DNA from: Endomychus coccineus
Taxonomy: Eukaryota > Arthropoda > Insecta > Coleoptera > Endomychidae
Direction of reading: 5' to 3'
DNA length: 64,000 bases
Assembly (NCBI GenBank): GCA_958510875.1
Contig: OY294068.1
Span: forward strand, 162,910,388-162,974,387
Under the pieces are notes generated by a model. The model did not search any database. It saw only the letters and a list, made by a program, of their open reading frames with translations, and was not told the DNA's origin. The position numbers were made by a program, and so were the translations under genes. Shown here one piece after another: positions 20,720-32,889 of this stretch; position 1 is the stretch's first letter; the number at the start of each line of letters is the position of its first letter.

Positions 20720-22255
20720 AGCTCGAAGTGAATATTCATGAATGGATCAAATTTTACCCACAAATCATCACGATAATTTTTCTTCCAGCATTTCACCACA
20801 CGTTGAGTTATTAGTGTAGGAGGTGGATTTAAAACATAATTGAAAATGTTTAACCAAGATTGATACAACTGCATTCTCCATTACTCACAATAGTTAGTAA
20901 TACCTAATGTAATGAGTGAAATGCATGATTCACCTGTGAAATATATTCATTTTATGTAAATATAAGCTGTAAACCGCTAGATAGATTTGAACGCTTCTTT
21001 GTGAAGCTCGTTTGACTGGGTTTTGTAGTAGTGTAACTTTTGTCGAACGGTATAATGCAGAGATGCTCACCTGAGCATTAATTACCACGGTTGGTTAAAA
21101 ACAGTCAATTAGTTTTCTGTCGAGCAGTCGAACGAACCGAGTGACCGACCAAGGTAGAAAAGAGGTTCGTAATTTAAAACCGTTGCCTTAACGGTGCCCA
21201 ATCGTCCTGTTTACCTTTTGGTCTATCTTTTTTTGGTAGTTCAACCAAGCATTAACATATTTGATTGCTTTCCAGAGAGTTTAATTACTACCGCGGGCGT
21301 GCATGTAAATAATAATGATTAACTTTCAAAACATGTTGTACGGACGACTCGTAATAGGTTACATATTATAAATTATGGAAGCCGCATTAATCTTTCTCGC
21401 CATCAGGGTATCAATTACGTAACACATAATTTTCGTGCAGATACGTACTTTCTATTAAAACCATCTGAATTTCAGATCACCTACAGAATGGCAGGATCTG
21501 TTTGTAGTCACAGTCGACCGAATCCCCTGAGAATAGGATAAAATTTGATATGCCTGGAATGTGATCAAATCCTTTTTTTTACAGATTAATGAACAAAAGA
21601 CTGTTTTATTTTACCAGAAAATGCCGCGAGAAGAGTTACGGCCATTTTGTCGAAAAAAATCTGGAAATTTTCCAAATTTTTTCATTTACTTAAATTAATT
21701 TTGAAATAAAGTCTCTAATCAAAAAAACACAGGAGATAAAAGTCATGTATAATTCAAATAGGCGTAATACGCGAATGAGCCAAGGTAGGAGTTATTTGAA
21801 GGTTATGGGCCCGAAATAAGGACCATTTTGTGATTTTTTTACGGTTTACAAAATATAAAAAAAAAATAAAATAAGATTTGAAAAAATATTTTGTTCTGGG
21901 GGAAGTTGCTTTTTTATTCTTCTTTTCACTTGATTTTTATTTTTAATATTTTTTTGTCGCCATAATTTGCGAATGCACTTTGAAAAATGCGTATTTTGAC
22001 TCAAAACAAAATGCATCTTGTAGATTTTGACAAATATTACCTTAAATAACCATCAAATCACATTTTGCCATAAATGCCGCATTTTGGCTGAACTTTGAAA
22101 ATTTTTGACTTCGGAAAATTGAAGAAATTTTGAGATTAGAAAATTCGAAAAAAAAACAAATTCGAGATACTATCAGAGCTCTTCAACACTCGTATTTTGA
22201 GCTATCGTAGATCAATTTTGTTTAGGTAGAAGTCTAGATATTGATGTAAACGTGT
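20720..22255. other. Non-coding stretch with a dispersed-repeat segment
   Basis: No supportable gene. 21735-21860 shares GAAATAAGG-CCATTTTGTGATTTTTT with 5176-5232. The rest is AT-rich, with long A and T runs around 21840-21960. Confidence 0.4.
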
Positions 22256-22269
22256 TTGGGCCTGTAGGG

Positions 22270-23456
22270 AACCAAATTTTCGGGCGGATGGAATCTCGGC
22301 CGGAAAAAGGGCAGGTACTAAAAGCCGGTAGGTAAATTCGGCCGGAGGTTTTAAGTTGCATCCTTATCTCATAGGTATCTTCGGCCGCAATTAGTTGAAA
22401 TAAAATAACAGAATGCTTTGTACTAAAATATTTCTTTATTTCAATAAAGTTATCTATATAAATTATAAACAAGCACTACAGCAGACACAAAAAAGTCAAG
22501 TTAAAATTAAATCAAAATTAATTACATCAACTTATTTCTATAACGTAGACATCTATAACTTAGGTACACTATAAATTTTTAGAAAACATTTTGATGTGAA
22601 ACAGATTTGACAAAATTAATTCTAGAAATATTGCCAGATCGAAGCATATTTACCATGTTTTCGATAAATTTTAGTTTATTTTTTACTTGTTTGTCTTTAA
22701 TTTTTGCTGGAATATGTAAATTTTTTAGTTTTAAATATGCATCGATCTGACAATCTTTCAATTTTTCTATAAAAATAAATATAGAAGGGAGTTGAATAAA
22801 AACTAGAATTAAAGTTCGAATGGAATGATTCGCAGGCATTTGTGGTTCGTTTAATTGATGGGTTTTCATATGCCCATATGTTTGGTGGAAAATGAGATTC
22901 TGGTGCTATGTAGTTTTCTAATAAATAATAGTCTACGTATTTATCTATAATAATTTTTGAAGGTTTCTCCGATATGTCTTCCTCAGCTTTGCGCTTGCAT
23001 GAAGTTGTCACTATTTTTCTCTCCAACGGAGTCTCATCTGACTCGTGATTGTGGATTAATTCACTCCTAGTAACTGTGTATTCAGCACCAATAGTGTACA
23101 GTTTGGCTAAACATCTTAAATTTTTCTTTATGCACCTCCAACGTACTTCACCACTTTTTAACACGTCCTGTTTACAAAACTGAAACTTTTCCTCAACAAG
23201 CAAGTCACAACCAAGTGAACTCTTAATTGTTGAAACTGATGCCATCGTACAAATATATTTGATGCTTTCTATCGCCTAGTAGCGTTCAAAATAAGTTAAA
23301 TTTGTCTAGATATCCCAAGTAATTACCAATTTTTTAATTCCATCATAAACATCAACCCTCGACCGAAATTACATCTGTCATGAATGGTACCCCTTGATTT
23401 ATGCAGGTAGGCGACGGGATTACCGGCCGAAATTACGCCCACCGCAATTTTGAGCC
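22270..23456 (-). mobile_element. Internally deleted MULE with FLYWCH-type protein
   Basis: Ends are imperfect inverted repeats: GGGAACCAAATTTTCGGG... on the left, and a right end that reads GGGCTCAAAATTGCGGTGGG in reverse. Both lead into CGGCCGG. Between them lies the coding relic 22579-23245. I could not confirm a 9-bp target duplication. Ends and coding content together fit a Mutator-like element reduced by an internal deletion. Confidence 0.65.
22579..23245 (-). pseudogene. FLYWCH zinc finger fused to MULE transposase C-terminus
   Basis: The ATG at 23245 opens a 182-codon frame. Residues about 12-72 resemble a FLYWCH zinc finger (FQFCKQDVLKSGEVRWRCIKK ... CLAKLY ... IHNHESDE: a Cys pair then His-x-His). 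Residues about 120-165 (FPPNIWAYE, TTNACESFHSNFNSSFY) match the extreme C-terminus of FLYWCH-associated MULE transposases, just past the catalytic domain. The DDE domain itself is missing, so the junction near residue 105 marks an internal deletion. A frameshift near 22770 moves the last part to another frame that ends at 22579. The remaining protein could bind DNA but not transpose. Confidence 0.75.
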
Positions 23457-23505
23457 CAGCGTAAAAAATAAAATTTAATGGAAAGTAGATGACTTTCTCG
23501 ATATA

Positions 23506-25865
23506 CAGGATGTCCTCGAACTGCGTGGCAAAAATAAAACCGAAGATTCTTTGATTCGAAAAAAATTTGATGAGCCTTTTTACTTTTGCCTCAAGTGTCC
23601 TGTTTAGCCAGTAGAGGGGTTCAAAGTTGCAAAAATAATTTTGTTTTTTCGGTATAACTTGAGAACGTGATGGAGGACTTTTACAATATTTGGCAAGTGA
23701 GTTAGTGTCAATAATAGCCGTGTTTGAGAGTAGAGCACAGAGTATTAGAGACCATATAAATGGCTCAAACTTGAAGATGTAACGGGAAAAGTGTCCAGAA
23801 CTTTTTTATGGTCGATGTAATTCACTCAATGTTTTTTACGTATATCGCTTATCTAATTTGAAAATTTTTTTTACTCTTAAAAAATTTTGATAAAATCAAC
23901 GGATTAGCTTGAAAAAATTAATTTTCGAGTCTCTGCAATTTTGACTTACTAATTTTACTTGATTGAAATACCTTAGTTGCCTTTACTTTTCTAATGTCAT
24001 TTTGGCATTTGGAGAATTCATTCTCAAAACTGTCAGATTTTACTTTGCTTTCCATAAAAATTTAATAAAATTATGGCTCAAAATTTCACTAACACTGAAA
24101 TGGTTAATATCTCGGTAAAACACGAATAATAAAAACAATAGAAATGGGGAAACGATGTGTTTATTTAGGAAAAACAAATGCTAAATTAAAAGAAACAACA
24201 AAACTTTTTGAGAAATCGCTAAGGCATCAATTGTTGGAAATGTTGCCCATTTTTCTGAATATACAAATTAATTCGTTTCAAGTAATTGAATTGAACTCTG
24301 GCTAGTACTTCAGGATCATTCTTCAATAAATCCGCTTCATGATTAATTCGTTGCAACAATTCCTCTCGTGTGTTTACTGGAGCTGCATAAACTTTCGACT
24401 TCAAAGCGCCCCATAGAAAGAAGTCGCAGGGCGTCAAATCAGGGGAGAGGGCCGGCCAGTTCACTGGTGCATCGTGTCCTCTACCTATCCAGCGATCTGG
24501 ATATTCCGCATTCAAATGTCGCCTCACAGCTAATGTGAAATGGGGAGGTACACCATCATGCATAAACCAAAGGTCACGATGAATGTGTAAGGACAAGTCT
24601 TCCAACAGTTCAGGTTGCATTTGTTCCAAAAAGTTCAAGTAGTTCTCCCCGTTCAATCGATCGGGTATAACGGTGGGACCAATAATAAAGTTATCCACAA
24701 TTCCAACCCAAACATTGATTTTAGTTTGATTCTGAAATTGTGTAACTTCCGTTTCATGATGATTTTCATCAGCATAAAAATGTTCATTATGGAGGTTAAA
24801 AAGACCACCTCTCGTGAATGTAGCTTCGTCCGTGAACAGAATTCTTCTACAAAAATTGGGGTTTGCGTTTTGTCTTTGGACAATAAACCGACAGAAATCT
24901 AGCCAATAACCTGGATCCATGGGCAATAAGTCTTGAACTGTTTTAATATGATAGCGATACAACAGTTCTTCTTTCAGTACATTATGAACTAATGATTTTG
25001 AGGCAGCAATACGAAGTCCCAAACGTCGTGTGCTTATCCTAGGTTCAGTTTCAACCGCTTCCAGTATCTCTTCTTCGAGCTCTAAAGTCCTTCTTGTCCG
25101 TCTGCGTCCAGTTTCTCTGCGATTTGCTTCAAATCTGCCAGTTTCGCGAAGTCGCCTCTCGATATTAGCAAAGGTTTGCCGATTTGGAATTCTGCGGTGC
25201 GGATATTTTTCCCTATAAACTTGTACACTTCTCCGGCCATTGCAACAACAAAGTCCATAAATCAATAACATATCAACCATTTCAGTGTTAGTGAAATTTT
25301 GAGCCATAATTTTATGAAATTTTTACGGAAAGCAAAGTAAAAACTGAAAATAAATTCTCCAAATGCCAAAATGACATTAGAAAAGCAAAGGCAACTAAGG
25401 TATTTCAATCAAGTAAAATTAGTAAGCCAAAATTGCAGAGACTCAAAAATTAATTTTTTCAAGCTAATCCGTTGATTTTACCAAAATTTTCTAAGAGTAA
25501 AAAAAGTTTTCAAATTAGATAAGCTATCTACATAAGAAATATCGAGTGAATTACATTGACCACAAAAAAGTTCTGGACACTTTTCCCAATACATCCTCAA
25601 GTTTGAGCCATTTCTATGGTTTCTAAGGCTCTGTGCTCCACTCTCAAAAACGGCTATTATTGACAGTAACTCACCTGCCAAATATTGTAGAAGTCCTCTA
25701 TCACGTTCTCAAGTTATACCGAAAAAACCAAATTTTTTCTGCAACTTTGAAGCCCTCTACCGGCTAAACAAGACACTTGAGGCAAAAGTAAAAAGGCTCA
25801 TCAATTTTTTTTCGAATCAAAGAATCTTCGGTTTTATTTTGGCCACGCAGTTCGAGGACACCCTG
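23506..25865 (-). mobile_element. 2.36-kb mariner/Tc1-like element with about 600-bp inverted repeats
   Basis: Termini CAGGATGTCCTCGAACTGCG (left) and its mirror CGCAGTTCGAGGACACCCTG (right) sit between TA dinucleotides (23504, 25866). Left arm 23506-24110 mirrors right arm about 25270-25865 with scattered differences. Both arms include the first codons of the transposase: ATG at 24073 on the plus strand and the used ATG at 25307 on the minus strand. Only the right-arm start is followed by the full frame. The unique middle contains the gene and a 100-bp 3' tail. Confidence 0.93.
24219..25307 (-). CDS. Intact 362-residue transposase (DUF4817-type HTH plus DDD core)
   Basis: An uninterrupted frame starts in the right inverted repeat. 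Residues about 5-55 (MVDMLLIYGLC...YREKYPHRRIPNRQTFANIERR) form the DUF4817-type helix-turn-helix; a second HTH follows (RISTRRLGLRIAASKSLVHNVL). The catalytic core has ILFTDEATF (Asp160), WFMHDGVPPH (Asp251) and LSPDLTPCDFFLWG (Asp295). The third Asp follows the second by 43 intervening residues, a spacing I cannot match to a named mariner/Tc1 group from memory. All three acids are present and there are no lesions. Its function would be to cut at the long inverted repeats and insert at TA. Transcription would start within or before the right arm. Confidence 0.93.
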   Translation of the reverse strand: MAQNFTNTEMVDMLLIYGLCCCNGRRSVQVYREKYPHRRIPNRQTFANIERRLRETGRFEANRRETGRRRTRRTLELEEEILEAVETEPRISTRRLGLRIAASKSLVHNVLKEELLYRYHIKTVQDLLPMDPGYWLDFCRFIVQRQNANPNFCRRILFTDEATFTRGGLFNLHNEHFYADENHHETEVTQFQNQTKINVWVGIVDNFIIGPTVIPDRLNGENYLNFLEQMQPELLEDLSLHIHRDLWFMHDGVPPHFTLAVRRHLNAEYPDRWIGRGHDAPVNWPALSPDLTPCDFFLWGALKSKVYAAPVNTREELLQRINHEADLLKNDPEVLARVQFNYLKRINLYIQKNGQHFQQLMP

Positions 25866-25879
25866 TAAATCCAAAAGTG

Positions 25880-26060
25880 TGCCCTCCTAGCCATTATTTA
25901 AAAAAATCTAGAGCGAGTAAAAAAAAATTATCATGCAAACTATCATTTTTTATGTCGATTTATCCCGTTTTTAGAGCACCCATAAACATAAGTTAACATA
26001 CAAATTAGCCATATCAAATTTTCAAATTAACTTTTGTGACCGTGCGACTGGTCTATTATA
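25880..26060 (-). repeat. Dispersed non-coding repeat, second copy
   Basis: In reverse orientation it matches 4948-5060: CGCACGGTCA, then AAAGTTAATTTGAAAAT, GGCTAATTTG, GGGTGCTC and CGGGATAAAT in the same order. No coding sequence. Confidence 0.5.
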
Positions 26061-26855
26061 GGAGATTCGAATTTTAGTTTTATTGTAAATCGTACAATAC
26101 ATGGACTAATTATACAGAGATGATAACTGTATGGTCTCTGGAATCAAAACAAAAATATATCCATTCATGACAATTATGAGGTGAAAGTACAAAAGCTATG
26201 ATTATCAATCGTTGAATTCACTTGTCTACTGACTGTTCTCTATGAATTGATATAACCTACTGTCAAAAGCACGCTTCATCTCTATAATACCGCAGATATC
26301 TACGTCTTTTTCCTTTCTCTTCCTTTCAGTCCTACGAATAGCTTGTGTTCGTTGGGCAAATTGCAATTCTAGGAGGAAAATCACTTGTTATATATAACTA
26401 TAACTTCCTCTAAGGTTTGAGTGACGAAGAAGTTGAGACTTTGGGGAGATAAAAGTTGATTGGGAAGTCTATCTGGGTTTTAGAATGAACACTATATTTA
26501 CGACCCTAGGAAAATGATTCCTAGCTCCTAGCAGAATCCACAATTCAAATATTTATTATGCAGAAGAAAATTATCACCAGGACCTGATGTAGTAGGGCAA
26601 AGGAGAATTTGCAAGGTAGGTCTTCGAAGAGAAGAGAGGTCTGAATATTCTGCCTGAGATGCTTAGCACCCAGACTGCTAGCCTCCCACGCACAATGTCA
26701 GCCTGAGGTTGCTCCTAAGCTTGTCACCTTTACCTTTGCCTTATTTCTGCAAGCACTTCTCGATTCCTCCTTGTTGTACTCTGTTATGGTCATTTCAATG
26801 GCAAGATAGGCGTGATATGTTTTATTGGAACGTTTACTGTGACAAAGAGTTTTGA
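26061..26855. other. Spacer without recognised features
   Basis: No supportable gene or repeat. The part from about 26640 is locally GC-richer and may be host sequence or an unidentified repeat into which the truncated LINE inserted. Confidence 0.35.
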
Positions 26856-26858
26856 CTT

Positions 26859-28191
26859 ATGCTGATATACAAATCCTTAATCAAATCTAAGCTGGACTAC
26901 GGCTCATTAGTATATTCATCTGCAAAAAAATCGATTCTGAGAAGCCTGGATACCATCCACAATACAGCACTAAAAATAGCATTGGGAGCCTTTTGTACAA
27001 GTCCTTCTGCCAGTGTCCACTGCGAAACAGGAGAATATCCCCTACATTCAAGAAGAAAATTTTTGAGTCTTTCATACGCTGTTGCAGTATCTTCAAACCG
27101 AACTAATCCTACAAGACACAACATATTCTCTGATCGCTTCCAAAACCTTAATGCTTCAAAACCAAAAACAGATCCTCCCTTCTATGAGAGAATCAACCGA
27201 TACCTTGCAGAATACCAGCTAACTTTTCCCCAAACATTTTCCAACAATATCCCCACCCCACCTCCTTGGACTATCAACCTTCCAGAAATCAATACAAAAC
27301 TACTTCAGTACAATAAAAATGATACCAACCCCCTTCTAATCATTCAAAAATTCAATGAAATGATGGATAAACAGCAGGGATTTTACGAAGTATACACGGA
27401 TGCGTCAAAGACCGAAGATGGCACAACAGCAGCTTTCATGACCCCAAATTACAGCACCGCCTATAAACTGAATAAGACCTGTAGCATATACCACGGAGAA
27501 CTTCTGGCTATTTCAAAGGCATTGGAGTACATAAAAACCAAAGAGCAACAAAATATAATTATTATATCGGACTCTCTCAGTGCACTTTCCAGCCTCTCTC
27601 AGTGCACTTTCCAGCCTCTCCCAGGTATTCCCGAACAACCCAATACTTCTCTCTATTAAGAACGTGCTACATAATCTGCAACTGCAACACAAAACCGTGA
27701 AGTTTATATGGATTCCATCGCACATCGGAATAATAGGCAATGAAGATGTAGACAAATTAGCGAGAGGGTCAATTGGTGATGATACGATCCCAACTATACA
27801 GGAAATTGTACACACTGACTATAAAAAGACAGTTAAGGATTCTATCATCAGAGAATGGCAATCTCAGTGGAATAATTCTCAATCTAAATTATATCAAGTG
27901 AAAAAACATGTCACCCCATGGAAATCAAACCCCGCCAGTAGAAAGCACCAAATCATTCTCTCCAGATTAAGAATTGAACATACCCGAATAACACATAGTT
28001 ACCTCCTTTCAAGAAGTAACCCACCAACGTGTGAAGTGTGCCAAAGTCAGCTCTCCGTTAAACACATCCTAGAAGAATGTCCAATGTACTACAACCAGCG
28101 ACGCGTTCACCACATTCCTCCATCAATTGAAGCAATATTGAACTCCAGATGTGATATGAAAAAACTAATAGCGTTTACTAACGAAATATAA
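26859..28191 (+). pseudogene. 5'-truncated LINE: RT thumb, RNase H and zinc knuckle
   Basis: The first frame (26859-27659) begins in the RT thumb (LIYKSLIKSKLDYGSLVY, LDTIHNTALKIALGAF). It enters RNase H with YTDASKTEDG (Asp), YHGELLAISKAL (Glu) and ISDSLSAL (Asp). The second frame continues FIWIPSHIGIIGNEDVDKLA (final Asp) and ends with a zinc knuckle CEVCQSQLSVKHILEECP. An RNase H downstream of RT is found in I/R1/Loa-type LINEs and relatives. A 22-bp tandem duplication (27574-27595 and 27596-27617) causes the frame break; without it the reading would be continuous. The copy is truncated in RT, as is common for LINE insertions. Confidence 0.9.
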
Positions 28192-30090
28192 TTATTGTAA
28201 ATATTATTCATTATATATATATATATTATTAACTTAAACTCTTTTATGAGTTTATTATTTAATTATGAATTATTATTAATTCTACCGGCTAGCTTTTATT
28301 TATTTATTTTGAATAATAATGATCCTTTTCTTTTTATATTATTTTATGGAATTAAACACAATATTCTTTGAATGTTAAAAAGTTTCTATATTTAAATCTC
28401 TATGACTCTAATTATCTCAGGTTTCAAATTTACAATTTAATTTTATGTTCTAAGCATAGACCTAGCTTTAACCTCAAAACTATTCAATATTAATAGTTGT
28501 TTACAAAATTACAAACGACAATCTTTCTTTCAGATTTACAAATAACACTACAATGGAGATATAATAAACAAACTTACTTTTAGTTTATATCCAAAAGTGT
28601 GTTTAACAATGTTGGCAATTTTCAATTTACTTCTTTTATAATTTCGTTGATGATTCACTTTTTACACAATACTATGCTTTTTCACAATAATCACAGGTAA
28701 CTAATTTTGGTTACTTCTTCTTGAAAATCAGGAACTGTTGATAATACTTTGTTTTATCCTTTTAGATAAGACATGAAACTTTTCGATGCTTTATTGAAAT
28801 TATTGAAGAATGGCAATCGTTGGATACTTCTTATAAATTGGAGGTTATTACAGCCTTTTACTGGATTCAGATACTTGGAATACTCGTTGACTTTTTATAA
28901 AACTTATTAACTTTGGTTTCTTTGAACCTATCGAAGTTTGGAACACTTGCGTTCACTGATGTTTATAGGTTATAAAATTTTGGTGAGTTGCAGGAGTACT
29001 TTCACTCTTCAGATATAATGGCAAACTGAACTTGGCTTTATTTTCAGACCCTTTTATAGGCCTCCAAAACCGACGCTACTTGATGTCATAAACAACCTAT
29101 CAGATGCTTTCTTTTCAAATCAAGCATGCCAAGTTAATTGTTGTGAAACTGACACAAGTCTTCATTGTTACCAGACTGACATTAGAAATTCCTATTGACC
29201 AATCAGAATTTAGTATACTTTACTTTTTGAATTATTTGAGATTTTCAACTTATTTTAATTGATAGTGATTCCTTCTTTTTAAATTAATATTGCCTACATT
29301 TTTCTCCACACTTTGGTATAATATAACCTATGATTGGGTTATTATTAATATGATTATTCCCATATTTATGGTTTTCTTGACAGTTACTTATTCTTAAATC
29401 TAATACATACCATATTATATCAATAACATTCTTTTAACATTACTTAACTCAAATTTACTAATCCTAACTTATATCTATAACATTATTCAATGTTTTGTAC
29501 TATCTCATGATAGTTTTGTAATCACTTTACTTATGATTTCTGATTTCGTTACACAGTACGTTTCTCACTTTCACTGAAGTTCTTGTTTATCACTTCTTAT
29601 TCTATTACATCGTTGTTTATTATGTTTTACATTGTTAATATTAATATCCTAACTATTATTTAGCTTTTATTATTGTTTTTAATTCCATATAAATATCTTT
29701 TATTTGATCTTTTCTGATTTTCAAAGTTCGGTAAGTTATTATTTTTAAATTTTTATTGTCTATGAAATGAAATCATAACAATATATATATATGTATTCAT
29801 TGTGTCATACATTTCTGTGTCTCTAATAACATTAAGGGTTGATGAGACTATTATTTAAATAAAAAAAAAAAAGAGTTTTGATACCCCAATTAAGGAACAA
29901 CCCATTTTACCAGTTTATGTTTCAGAAGTTGCCCTATGTAGCTAGTTGAACTAGGGCCTTCAATTCTTCGATGGTTTCAATATTCTCGAACCCCCCTACA
30001 TCGGTCATTGGGTTCTCTTCAGCTCCAGCCTCAAAGCTCCAAAGAAAGCAGTTTTTAATGTGAAATTAAGCACATGACAATCTTGGTAAA
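28192..30090. other. AT-rich stretch; possible LTR-like promoter on minus strand; A-run
   Basis: No coding frame. On the minus strand around 29060-28970 are TATAAAAGGG, an AATAAA and an AGTTCAGTTTGCC segment, and a CCAAT-like ATTGGTCAATAGG near 29205. A candidate LTR start TGTGGAGAAAAATG lies at 29309. This would fit a solo LTR, but I could not find a matching end or target duplication. An A-run at 29861-29872 may be the tail of a LINE copy. Microsatellite (TA)n at 28214-28228. Confidence 0.3.
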
Positions 30091-32885
30091 CCTGTTGTAA
30101 TACAGTTTATACTTCTTAACTCCTCTCGAAGGCTATAGTGAAACAATGTTACTCTTGCATAGAGACGTTTTTGAAGACATCACACTATCGCTAACCAACA
30201 TAGATTTTAGTATTTTAGAACACGGGTCTATAAAATATTTCATTTTAGTTTTAAATAAAGAGCGAAAGTTGGCACGTTCTCATTGTGGCAGAGATACTTG
30301 CTACCCTAAAAACCGATTACACATAATGTGATCGAATCTGCCATTCTACAATTTGACGACCCAACATCAAAGAAAACAAAATTAGCAAAAATTTACATAA
30401 TCTTCATTTTGATAGCTTAAAACAACTCTCACTTCTAGATTTCTAAAATATCTAATATTTAGGCTAATGAACTACAAATTCAACTATAAGCTTATCTAAG
30501 TATCAAAGAGAACAGAAAATAACGAAAAATGAATCGATTTTAAATACCGTAATCCAGATCTAATCAATTAATAAGCTTGAAGAATATAGTGCAGGTTGTA
30601 AAAATGTTTAGAAAAACAGACCGAAAGCAGCCAAAATTTAAATTTTTCTTATTTTGGACCCGAAAAAAAAGTTTTTCCCTACAATAGAAATATGAAAGTT
30701 GTACAGTCGAAAAAATCAACCAAATGTATATGCACTTTTATCCTAAGATGCACTGTTACGGAGATAGAGCAGTTTCATTTTTTAAGATGTACTACTTTGG
30801 AAATACCCACCGAATGCAGAGGGTAATGAGAATTAACATTACTATATTAGAATGGAGAAAGTATTGTTCATTTTAAAATCGGCGTATAGAGTGCCGCTGT
30901 AATAGATTTTGTTAATAACCAATTTAAAGATCATCATCAGTAAACATAATTATGTTGATATTGTTGAAAAAAGTGATTGTAACTGTGAAAAAATTTTGAC
31001 TCATGAAAGATATATTATTTTGATTGAGAAGTTTTGTAGTTAAGTAGTCTAACGATTCGCTTCTTAATATTTTCTGGCATTTCCTCTTAATTTATGTTTT
31101 TTATTTGGTACTTCTTCAACGACGTGTGCTTCCTCAATGAAGTCCTATGTCCTTCCGCCGACTTTTCTTCAATGTTTTGGACATTGTCGTTCGCTACGCT
31201 GATTGATCGATAGACGATCATTGGAAAACTTGTGAGGTAGTCTCATCAATCACAGTTTCCTCTATGTAGAATGATGACACGTTGCCGCAGTTTTTTCACA
31301 GTACTTGCTAGCGACTGAGTACATAAGATCGGCTTTTTTGCATCAGCAAGCTGCACCACAATTACTGGTATCATATCCGAAGGTAATTAGCTTCATGAGA
31401 TTTTTAGGCGCTGGTTCCCTTGTACTTATCTCTAGTTCAATCCTTGGACCGTCTTTTTCCAAGACCAATCCAAGAGATCCAACGCATTACTCAATCAAGC
31501 CTGCACTTAACATAAACTCCTCGGCTATGCAGATTTGCCGCATCAGTTGGCTATTAAGACTCATTAACTTTACCTTTGGTCGCAGTGCATTGTAGGGAAA
31601 AAGTTTGAAGGTTGTTTACGGCTCTACAACTTTTATATTTCCAACTTTGGCGCCCTGTGCTTTTTGCACTTTTGGTTGTGGCGCAGTAACAGCATGAGAT
31701 AAATTATAGATTCACATGTCACAACACAATTGTTTGCACTACTACTCTGCTTGTAGGTTTTCCATGAACTTGGGTTTCCTTTCCTTCAGAAGTGGCAATA
31801 TGAATAACAATTGCCTTCATAGAATTCTCAGCAATGCCATCATCTTGTAGGAATAAAGCAGTAATACATTTCACTTGTATAGTAAATGTGTAATAAAATT
31901 GTATGGAATAAGCATTACTGAACATTATTTATAATAATGTATGTATTAGAACATTATAGTTCGATATCATTGACTTGATCGTATTAATAAAAATCGCATC
32001 AATAAAATTTTCAATATATATGTGTACTGTTTTATCAAATACGTAGGTCATTGATTTTTAAATCCAGTGTGTGTGGTGCAGCTGAATTTCAAATAGTTGT
32101 CCAAGAGTTGTAGAACGAAACGAGAAACGGTTATAGGTAGATCCCTGTACATACTTGGACGTGACTATCCGCTTAGGTCTCGAAGTACAGTATCGACAAC
32201 AATCAACAGCAACACCAGCAATAACTAGTTGCAAGGTCAATCTATACACATTACAGAATTAATCATAAGCGAAGTTGTAAAGTTAGCCATCACAAGTACG
32301 TTTTATTGCGGCGTTGCATTTTCACGTCAATAAACCAACACAATGGATACATATTCAGCGTTATTGGATACCTGACTATTGCTACGTAAACTTCCGGCAC
32401 GTTGTTTACTAAAGCGTAATAATCCAAGTAAACAAGAATAATGAACAATGTGTCTCACAGCTTGCCAGTTTTATAGAACCTACCGTAGGTTTATGAATAA
32501 AACTTACACTGCAAAGAGAAGCGTCAATCTGGAATCTGCAGAAACTAAAATATTAGACAAGTACCCCATGTTGTTCTGTGGTATCCCTCCTTCCCCTCCA
32601 GATTTATGTCGAATTTCATGTATATTTCAAGTAGACCCAATTTTTTTCTCATAGGTTAATGAAGAGTTAGCTCGCCAGAATATGGTAAACTCGGTTCTCC
32701 AATTGTATTTGTTATTGATACAAAGCTTTGCATCCGCCTAAATTCTTGTGTATAATAGGTGGAAAGATTCGAAACAAACTTCAGGTAATATGTATGGTAA
32801 AAGTAGTCAATATGAATTATTCCACTATAGGAGGACTTAAATAAAATAACTATTGAAAGTTCGATTTTCAATTATTTAATAACTA
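30091..32885. other. Long stretch without recognised genes
   Basis: Several short frames occur (30146-30331, 31305-31595, minus 31719-31925) but none shows a domain I know. Minus-strand 31600-31719 and 31719-31925 have slightly protein-like composition (IVIHIATSEGKETQVHG), so an old unclassified coding relic is possible. Confidence 0.3.
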
Positions 32886-32889
32886 AATG

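Noticed and set aside
24615..24902. Plus-strand frames within 24615-25218
   Set aside because: They are antisense shadows of the intact transposase on the minus strand.
28570..29312. Solo LTR on the minus strand
   Set aside because: TATA, CCAAT and AATAAA signals and a TGTGGAGA start are suggestive, but no matching CA end or target duplication could be fixed; kept only as a remark.
31305..31595. 96-codon frame as a gene
   Set aside because: No recognisable domain; the region lacks supporting structure on either strand.
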